A program made the translations under genes and the position numbers. A stretch of DNA of 6,177 nt from RGIG2041 sp045537695 (lineage in GTDB: Bacteria; Bacillota; Clostridia; UBA1381; UMGS1253). Numbering within the stretch: position 1 is the first letter of the stretch; each line of letters opens with the position of its first letter. The stretch lies in NCBI GenBank assembly GCA_045537695.1, contig JAZSQB010000002.1:1-6177 (forward strand), in the 5' to 3' direction. The notes below the pieces were generated by a model that saw only the letters and a list, made by a program, of their open reading frames with translations, was not told where the DNA came from and did no database searches. Positions 1 through 3,800 of the stretch are shown piece by piece.

Positions 1-50
1 AAATTGATGCTCTGAAATTTGATTTTGAAACATAAAATTTTTTAATGATT

Positions 51-91
51 AAAAAATAAGAAGTGGCTCAAACGCAGTGTTTGAGCCACTT
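51..91 (-). terminator. Intrinsic terminator of the tRNA-Trp transcript
   Basis: A perfect 13-bp inverted repeat (61-73 pairing with 79-91, sequence AAGTGGCTCAAAC and its complement) encloses a 5-nt loop. On the minus strand the stem is followed by CTTATTTTTTAA, giving the U-tract of a rho-independent terminator. The stem starts only 4 bp beyond the encoded CCA end of the tRNA gene, so it very likely ends that transcript. On the plus strand the hairpin is followed by few Ts, so termination in that direction is not expected. Confidence 0.9.
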
Positions 92-95
92 TGTA

Positions 96-171
96 TGGCA
101 GGGGCAGAAGGACTTGAACCCTCGGCACGTGGTTTTGGAGACCACTGCTCTACCAACTGAGCTATACCCCT
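96..171 (-). tRNA. tRNA-Trp (anticodon CCA)
   Basis: A complete 76-nt cloverleaf can be drawn on the minus strand. The acceptor stem is AGGGGTA pairing with TGCCCCT (one T-G wobble). The D-arm is GCTC/GAGC. The anticodon stem GTGGT/ACCAC encloses loop CTCCAAA with anticodon CCA at positions 34-36, which reads the tryptophan codon UGG. The T-arm is GAGGG/CCTTC with loop TTCAAGT. The discriminator base is G73, typical of bacterial tRNA-Trp, and the 3' CCA is encoded in the DNA. It lies 43 bp downstream of a truncated tRNA-Trp-like copy and shares its promoter. Confidence 0.97.
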
Positions 172-214
172 AAACAGCAAATATTAAGTTTTTTCAAGTT
201 ACCATACGAACATA

Positions 215-262
215 GGGACACGGCTTTGAAGACCACTTCTCTACCAACTGAGCTATACCCCT
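215..262 (-). pseudogene. Truncated tRNA-Trp-like copy with UCA anticodon
   Basis: Read on the minus strand from 262, the first 24 nt are identical to the intact tRNA-Trp, and 38 of the first 43 positions match. Position 25 is A instead of C, which breaks one D-stem pair. Position 34 is T instead of C, changing the anticodon from CCA to UCA, which would read UGA. Positions 39, 42 and 43 also differ, leaving an anticodon stem with three wobble pairs. After about position 48 the similarity ends: a TTCG sequence is present, but no pairing T-stem and no 3' acceptor strand (TGCCCCT) follow before the next tRNA starts. It is promoter-proximal, so it should still be transcribed. Most likely it is a decayed tandem duplicate. 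A retained role as a 5' tRNA-half or leader RNA cannot be excluded. Confidence 0.8.
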
Positions 263-279
263 ATATAAGCTACTAATAT

Positions 280-308
280 ATTATACTCATATGCGTGTGT
301 GTTGTCAA
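280..308 (-). promoter_or_regulatory. Consensus sigma-A promoter for the tRNA-Trp unit
   Basis: On the minus strand there is an exact TTGACA (303-308) and an exact TATAAT (280-285) separated by exactly 17 bp. Transcription would start near 272, about 10 nt before the 5' end of the truncated tRNA copy. A full consensus match is what one expects for a stable-RNA promoter. Confidence 0.92.
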
Positions 309-364
309 GTTTTTTTTCAAATTTACACAGTTTTTTTCTGGTAAGTATAAAAGCAGCATCAATA

Positions 365-393
365 TTGACATAAGTATTACAAAATGATAAAAT
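365..393 (+). promoter_or_regulatory. Probable sigma-A promoter for the cell-wall hydrolase gene
   Basis: TTGACA (365-370) and TAAAAT (388-393) are separated by 17 bp, placing the start of transcription near 400 with a leader of about 60 nt before the ATG at 463. It diverges from the tRNA promoter, with about 55 bp between the two -35 boxes. The AT-rich leader contains a CATATTCCT stretch (420-428) that loosely resembles a sporulation sigma-E -10 element, but I see no convincing matching -35. Confidence 0.65.
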
Positions 394-462
394 TGTATTA
401 CAAGGTTGTCTTACAATATCATATTCCTATGCAAAAGAAAAAACATAAGAACGGAGCTTTTT

Positions 463-1293
463 ATGAAGAAAATAATGATAGTGGTATGCTTATGCATTGC
501 AATGCTTCTGCCGTTTCAGACAGTAACGTATGCAATTTATAATGATACAACAGAGCCGGTAGACTTAGTGATTAACGGAACTTATGTCGCGCCCAGTCAG
601 CCGTTGATTATGTATAAGAGTACGGTATTTGTTGCCGGCAGAACGCTTTGTGAGCTGTTTGGAACAACAGATTTTAGCTGGGATACGGACACGTTTTCGG
701 TTAACTATGACGGAAAGACCGCGAAGGTGACAGCCGGGCAGGCAATGTTTTATATGGATGGAACAGCGTATGCTTTGCCAAAGGCAGCAGAACTTGTAAA
801 TAGCCGCATTTATGTTCCGGTGCGTTTTGCGCAGAAGGTATTTGACGTTTCTGTAGAATGGGATGAGGCGAATTGTAATGTGCTTATGTCCAAAGCGGGC
901 TACGGCGTGCCGCAGCAATATGTCAGCACTTATCAGGCAGACCATATATTGTGGCTTGCGCGCATTATACAGGCGGAGAGTGGCAATGAATGTGTCGAAG
1001 GCAGGATTGGCGTTGCCAATACGATTTTAAACCGTGTGAAAAGCCAAGCGTATCCAAACACTATTTATGACGTCATTTTCGATGACAAATATGGCGTGCA
1101 GTATACGCCGACGATAAACGGACAAATATACAACACACCGAGCTATACTTCTCTGATGGCGGCGAAGCGCGCATTACACGGCGAAAACTATGTGGGAGGC
1201 AGTTTATTTTTCTGCAATCCAAATCGGGGCAGTTGGGTTGCGCGCAACCGGACGTTCTATACGCAAATCGGCAACCACGCCTTTTATTTATAG
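463..1293 (+). CDS. Secreted SleB-family cell-wall hydrolase with copper-amine-oxidase-like N-terminal domain
   Basis: This is a 276-residue secreted enzyme predicted to cleave peptidoglycan. SleB-family enzymes are lytic transglycosylases that act on spore cortex or vegetative wall. Residues 1-24 form a signal peptide (MKK, a hydrophobic stretch, then a TYA-type cleavage site). Residues about 33-143 match the copper amine oxidase N-terminal-like domain, a wall-associated module in Clostridia recognisable here from VINGTYV and SRIYVPVRF. Residues about 161-276 form the SleB/CwlJ hydrolase-2 domain, with ARIIQAESGNE (E172 is the expected catalytic glutamate), the GVANTILNRV helix and the terminal IGNHAFY motif. 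A start at 406 is also open, but 463 is chosen because CGGAG (452-456) lies 6 nt upstream and the signal peptide begins there. The two domains suggest anchoring plus wall cleavage. Whether it is a sporulation or a vegetative enzyme cannot be told from the sequence. No intrinsic terminator lies directly after the stop; the hairpin at 1502 may serve. Confidence 0.9.
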   Translation: MKKIMIVVCLCIAMLLPFQTVTYAIYNDTTEPVDLVINGTYVAPSQPLIMYKSTVFVAGRTLCELFGTTDFSWDTDTFSVNYDGKTAKVTAGQAMFYMDGTAYALPKAAELVNSRIYVPVRFAQKVFDVSVEWDEANCNVLMSKAGYGVPQQYVSTYQADHILWLARIIQAESGNECVEGRIGVANTILNRVKSQAYPNTIYDVIFDDKYGVQYTPTINGQIYNTPSYTSLMAAKRALHGENYVGGSLFFCNPNRGSWVARNRTFYTQIGNHAFYL

Positions 1294-1315
1294 AAGATAG
1301 AATCAAATTGAAACA

Positions 1316-1498
1316 TCAGAATTTTTTATACAGGGTAACATTCGGAATGTGCATATCTTCGTCCTTGTCAAAATAACCGAATCCGCGGATGTCGCCTTCC
1401 ATATTCTTTGTCATATGGATGTAGTTCTCCTTCGGACCCGCTCTGTATGCTTTTCAGGTACGTTTGTTGTAATCATAAACGCTCTTGACCTTATACAT
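1316..1498 (-). pseudogene. Decayed 3' end of an unrecognised protein gene
   Basis: On the minus strand a frame from an ATG at 1498 runs to a TGA at 1316-1318 and is interrupted by one in-frame TGA at 1454-1456. The part after the interruption reads like real protein, for example GPKENYIHMTKN and GDIRGFGYFDKDEDM, ending IPNVTLYKKF. The part before it, MYKVKSVYDYNKRT, is in the same frame. No ribosome binding site precedes the ATG. The frame stays open upstream through the hairpin at 1502-1530 until a TAA near 1534. It ends 22 bp from the convergent hydrolase gene. I do not recognise the family. The most economical reading is the carboxyl-terminal remnant of a gene that once followed the glycosyltransferase. 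A chance open frame is the alternative. Confidence 0.45.
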
Positions 1499-1501
1499 CA
1501 C

Positions 1502-1530
1502 AAAGCCCGCAAAAAATGTTGCGGGCTTTT
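1502..1530 (+). terminator. Hairpin terminator between convergent genes
   Basis: An 11-bp perfect stem (AAAGCCCGCAA, 1502-1512, pairing with 1519-1529) encloses a 6-nt loop, and the plus strand ends in TTTT. It could end transcription from the hydrolase gene about 200 bp upstream. In the other direction the stem could weakly stop transcripts of the glycosyltransferase operon, but no U-tract follows on that strand. Confidence 0.7.
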
Positions 1531-1589
1531 AAATGCTGACACCGCGTTTTCTATTAAAAAGAGATTACAGTAGATAAGAAGATAAGAGT

Positions 1590-1595
1590 CCTCCT
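1590..1595 (-). promoter_or_regulatory. Orphan Shine-Dalgarno sequence after the glycosyltransferase stop
   Basis: AGGAGG on the minus strand lies 5 nt after the glycosyltransferase stop codon. This is the normal position for the ribosome binding site of a next gene in an operon, but no ATG, GTG or TTG follows within 15 nt. Together with the decayed reading frame at 1316-1498 it suggests that a third gene has lost its 5' part. Confidence 0.4.
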
Positions 1596-1600
1596 ATATT

Positions 1601-2776
1601 TCAAACGCTGCACACTTGTATGATTTTGTCCGCTGCGCCTTTTGCGCCCGGAGCGTCTTTAAATCCTTTCGCAGTTTTCGCTGCATTTTGCTTATAAGTT
1701 CTATCGTTGCATATTTGATTTACAGCACGTAAAACAGAAGCCGCATCCGTTTTGTTAAGCTGTATGCCTGCACCAAGATCTAAAACACGCGCGGCAACAC
1801 CTTTTTGCTCTGTTGTTTGTGGCAGCAGAACAAGAGGTACCTCAAAATACAAGCTTTCGTTGACGCTGTTCATGCCGGCATGCGATATAAATACATCCGC
1901 CTGCTTCAGCACGGCAATTTGGTCAACGTGCGAGAAAACGGATACGTTTTCAGGGCATTCTCCAAAATCCTCGATAGAGACCATTTGACCAACCGACATA
2001 ATTACCTGATAATCTGTATCTGCTAAAGCAGATATACAAGTCTTGTAAAAGGGCAACATATCATTATTGACGGTTCCCATAGATATATAAATCAGTTTAT
2101 CCCTTTTTTTCTCAACGGTATCGTTTGCAGGGCGAATGGAAGGACCTACAAACACATATTTTTCTGAAAAAGTCTTTGCGCAAGGCTGAAATTCCGACGA
2201 GGTATACACAATCGTGTGGATGTTATCATCATTTCCTATAATGTCAAGCATATTTTTGACAGGATACCCCTTATCTTTTAGCCGCTTAACTTGTTTTGAT
2301 GTTTGTGGTATGGAGAAAAGCAGCTTAAACAAATCTCCCAAGCTTTGTTTCATAATTTTGGCTGCATGCTGATTAAAAGCAAAGGTTGTTGTTGAAGAAA
2401 CAAATGGAATATCGAGCTTGCGCGCAACCGCTTTTCCCCATAATGCCATAGAGTCTGCCACGATGCAATCCGGTTTTAACGCTGTCATTTCTCGGCAAAT
2501 CTTGTCATCGAGCGCCAATGTTGTATCTACCAATATTTTTATAGAGAAAGCCAAGTCTTTTCCCACACGGGCGGCATCTTTTGCATTAAGCGTCTGCTCC
2601 GTATCATAAGCATCGCAGGAAATAAATGTTGCGCCTGCCGACTCAATTTTTTCGCGCATACTGTTATAGGAATAATACCATACCCGGTGTCCGCGGGAAA
2701 CCAATTCCTGGACAACACCTAAGGTAGGATTTGTATGTCCATGTGCCGGTATGCAAAAGAAGACGATTTTGAGCAT
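1601..2776 (-). CDS. Family-1 glycosyltransferase, macrolide/YjiC type
   Basis: A 391-residue cytoplasmic GT-B enzyme of glycosyltransferase family 1, predicted to move a sugar from a nucleotide sugar (usually UDP-glucose) to a small hydrophobic acceptor. Relatives glucosylate macrolides, flavonoids or polyketides. The N-terminal acceptor domain has PAHGHTNPTLG (residues 10-20), whose GHTNP histidine (H14) is the expected catalytic base, and ADSMAL, where D108 is a plausible partner. The C-terminal donor domain has the family signature HAGMNSVNES (299-308) and ends the motif with PQTTEQ (319-324), whose E-Q pair contacts the sugar. Length is typical. The ATG is preceded by AGGTGA at 6 nt spacing. 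It lies 16 bp downstream of the AbrB-type gene in the same direction and should be cotranscribed from the promoter at 3036-3064. The acceptor is unknown; antibiotic inactivation or self-resistance is possible but not shown. Confidence 0.9.
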   Translation of the reverse strand: MLKIVFFCIPAHGHTNPTLGVVQELVSRGHRVWYYSYNSMREKIESAGATFISCDAYDTEQTLNAKDAARVGKDLAFSIKILVDTTLALDDKICREMTALKPDCIVADSMALWGKAVARKLDIPFVSSTTTFAFNQHAAKIMKQSLGDLFKLLFSIPQTSKQVKRLKDKGYPVKNMLDIIGNDDNIHTIVYTSSEFQPCAKTFSEKYVFVGPSIRPANDTVEKKRDKLIYISMGTVNNDMLPFYKTCISALADTDYQVIMSVGQMVSIEDFGECPENVSVFSHVDQIAVLKQADVFISHAGMNSVNESLYFEVPLVLLPQTTEQKGVAARVLDLGAGIQLNKTDAASVLRAVNQICNDRTYKQNAAKTAKGFKDAPGAKGAADKIIQVCSV

Positions 2777-2792
2777 ATCATTTCACCTGATT

Positions 2793-3002
2793 TCAGTATT
2801 CTAGGTTGTTAAAAATTTTTTTGATAAAATCTTGCTGCTTTGCTTTCGGTGGAATGGCTATGCCTCTTTCTTGGTCTCCGAGCACTAAAATCTCATCTCC
2901 GGGCTGCAAGTCAAATTGCTCCCGTGCTTCTTTAGGAATAACCAATTGTCCCTTTTCGCCAATTTTGACGATCCATGCATATTTCCCTTTTGGTACGTTC
3001 AT
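2793..3002 (-). CDS. AbrB/SpoVT/MazE-type transcriptional regulator
   Basis: A 69-residue protein whose residues about 8-50 form a swapped-hairpin AbrB-like DNA-binding domain. The segment KIGEKGQLVIPKEAREQF followed by LQPGDEILVLGD is a clear match to the family pattern KGQIVIPKEIR...GD. Such proteins bind DNA as dimers made of interlaced beta hairpins. The short tail (about 52-69, lysine-rich) could help oligomerise. The start is firm: AAGGAG lies 8 nt upstream of the ATG. It is first in an operon with the glycosyltransferase 16 bp downstream, and its own promoter carries a palindrome over the -10 box, so it is probably an autoregulator of the pair. A MazE-type antitoxin role is less likely because no toxin gene is adjacent. 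Confidence 0.88.
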   Translation of the reverse strand: MNVPKGKYAWIVKIGEKGQLVIPKEAREQFDLQPGDEILVLGDQERGIAIPPKAKQQDFIKKIFNNLEY

Positions 3003-3017
3003 TGCAATTTCTCCTTC

Positions 3018-3042
3018 GTATGATTAGTATGATTAATCATAC
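3018..3042. promoter_or_regulatory. Putative operator: 16-bp palindrome plus tandem half-site
   Basis: The perfect palindrome GTATGATTAATCATAC occupies 3027-3042, and an extra copy of its half (GTATGATTA) abuts it at 3018-3026. The palindrome contains the -10 hexamer of the AbrB-operon promoter (3036-3041), and the extra half-site covers the expected transcription start. A protein bound here would block RNA polymerase. The AbrB-type protein encoded just downstream is the obvious candidate; that link is inference. Confidence 0.65.
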
Positions 3043-3064
3043 CATAGCTTTGTATGCATGTCAA
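3036..3064 (-). promoter_or_regulatory. Sigma-A promoter of the AbrB-glycosyltransferase operon
   Basis: On the minus strand an exact TTGACA (3059-3064) and TATGAT (3036-3041) are separated by 17 bp. Transcription would start near 3029, about 27 nt before the AbrB ATG. The near-consensus boxes suggest a strong promoter kept in check by the overlapping palindrome. Confidence 0.85.
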
Positions 3065-3096
3065 TAGGCTGTGCATGTTTTCTATTGCCCTTTTAC

Positions 3097-3450
3097 TTAA
3101 CAGAAACTCTCTTTTATGTAAGCGGTTATATTTTCGCTGTTAGCGATATAGACGCAATCGGAAGCGTTGGTAATGCAGCGCAGTGCATCGATATTGGTCG
3201 GTGTTTGCGCATCCTCTACTATGATGATTTCGTATTTGCCGTCCGGATTTTCTTCGTAGAGCAGACCAAGCAGCGCCGCAATGCCGATGCTGCCGCTTTC
3301 CTGCACGGCTTCCGCGGGCAACAGCACCGTCAGCTTTGCCGGCAGGGTGCTTTTGTATGAAAAAAAGTGCAAGGCCTCCAAAAAGAGCAGCGTTAAACCG
3401 ATAATCGCAAAAAACCAAATAATAATTTCTGCAAAAATACTGCCGTTCAT
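3097..3450 (-). CDS. Small protein of unknown function with one N-terminal membrane helix
   Basis: A 117-residue protein that I do not recognise. Residues about 6-29 are a single hydrophobic membrane segment (FAEIIIWFFAIIGLTLLFLE). The rest looks like a small soluble alpha/beta domain: strand KLTVLLP, helix SIGIAALLGLLYEE, strand YEIIIVED, helix NIDALRCITNA, strand CVYIAN and a final helix ending in Cys. Three ATG/GTG codons lie close together at the 5' end. The ATG at 3450 is chosen because GAGGAG (3459-3464) then sits 8 nt upstream, while the two earlier codons overlap or touch that site. It is transcribed away from the AraC-type regulator and toward the AbrB operon, which has its own promoter. 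No terminator is visible in the 32 bp between its stop codon and the next -35 box. Orientation in the membrane and role are open. Confidence 0.72.
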   Translation of the reverse strand: MNGSIFAEIIIWFFAIIGLTLLFLEALHFFSYKSTLPAKLTVLLPAEAVQESGSIGIAALLGLLYEENPDGKYEIIIVEDAQTPTNIDALRCITNASDCVYIANSENITAYIKESFC

Positions 3451-3499
3451 ATTCATCACTCCTCAGATTTATTTTATGCTTGTGTGTGCAGATTGGTGA

Positions 3500-3528
3500 T
3501 TGTAAATAGAGGAAAGGTGTGGTATAAT
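3500..3528 (+). promoter_or_regulatory. Probable sigma-A promoter upstream of the structured element
   Basis: TTGTAA (3500-3505) and TATAAT (3523-3528) are separated by 17 bp, with a TGG just before the -10 (extended -10). Transcription would start near 3535 and run through the structured element at 3529-3644 toward the AraC-type gene, giving either a separate small RNA or a leader of about 265 nt. Confidence 0.65.
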
Positions 3529-3653
3529 ATATACAGCAAGCCTTGCATAGCAAGTCTTTGCGACTGCGTCGCCGATGTACTATGTACATCCTGTAATATT
3601 GACGGCTGCGTAAAAATGCCCTTGCAAGCAAGCATTTTTACTTATGGTATAAT
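3520..3653 (+). repeat. Structured 116-bp element flanked by 9-bp direct repeats (possible MITE-like insertion or small RNA)
   Basis: The sequence TGGTATAAT occurs at 3520-3528 and again at 3645-3653. Between them lie consecutive short hairpins: CTTGC-ATA-GCAAG (3542-3554), GCGAC-TGC-GTCGC (3560-3572), GATGTAC-TAT-GTACATC (3574-3590), and a long stem GTAAAAATGC with GCATTTTTAC (3610-3619 with 3632-3641) around a 12-nt loop. The dense pairing and the absence of a credible gene argue for a structured RNA or a small non-autonomous insertion whose 9-bp flanks would be the target duplication. Clear terminal inverted repeats are not seen. Because the duplicated sequence is an extended -10 box, an insertion would have split or duplicated the promoter of the regulator gene downstream. 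Confidence 0.5.
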
Positions 3654-3666
3654 GATTTCTGACGAA

Positions 3667-3763
3667 TTCTCGATATATGTTAAAGTACCCCAATGCCGGA
3701 CGGCTCGATATGTGCTGATGCTACGAGATTTATTGAAATCGAGAACGAACATTTATATATGAT
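3667..3763 (+). promoter_or_regulatory. Candidate regulatory region of the AraC-type gene
   Basis: Upstream of the regulator gene are a direct repeat, CTCGATATATG (3669-3679) and CTCGATATGTG (3704-3714), and an inverted copy of the core, TTCTCGAT (3667-3674) against ATCGAGAA (3738-3745). These could be binding sites spaced around a promoter. A weak promoter candidate is TTGAAA (3733-3738), 17 bp, TATATG (3756-3761), with TATGAT (3758-3763) as an alternative -10 at 19 bp. The match is modest and the assignment is inference. Confidence 0.35.
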
Positions 3764-3800
3764 TCTTACACCAGTTTTATAGCGAATAAGGGGAATGGGA

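Noticed and set aside
1349..1573. Plus-strand open frame of 74 codons
   Set aside because: It overlaps the terminator hairpin, has no ribosome binding site, and the opposite strand reads as better protein (the decayed frame at 1316-1498).
3068..3090. CTATTG/CAATAG inverted repeat downstream of the small membrane-protein gene as a possible terminator
   Set aside because: The stem is only 6 bp with a long loop and no U-tract, so it is not convincing.
3484..3762. Plus-strand open frame of 92 codons across the intergenic region
   Set aside because: It runs through the hairpin element and the predicted promoter, lacks a ribosome binding site, and has a cysteine-rich low-credibility composition caused by the inverted repeats.
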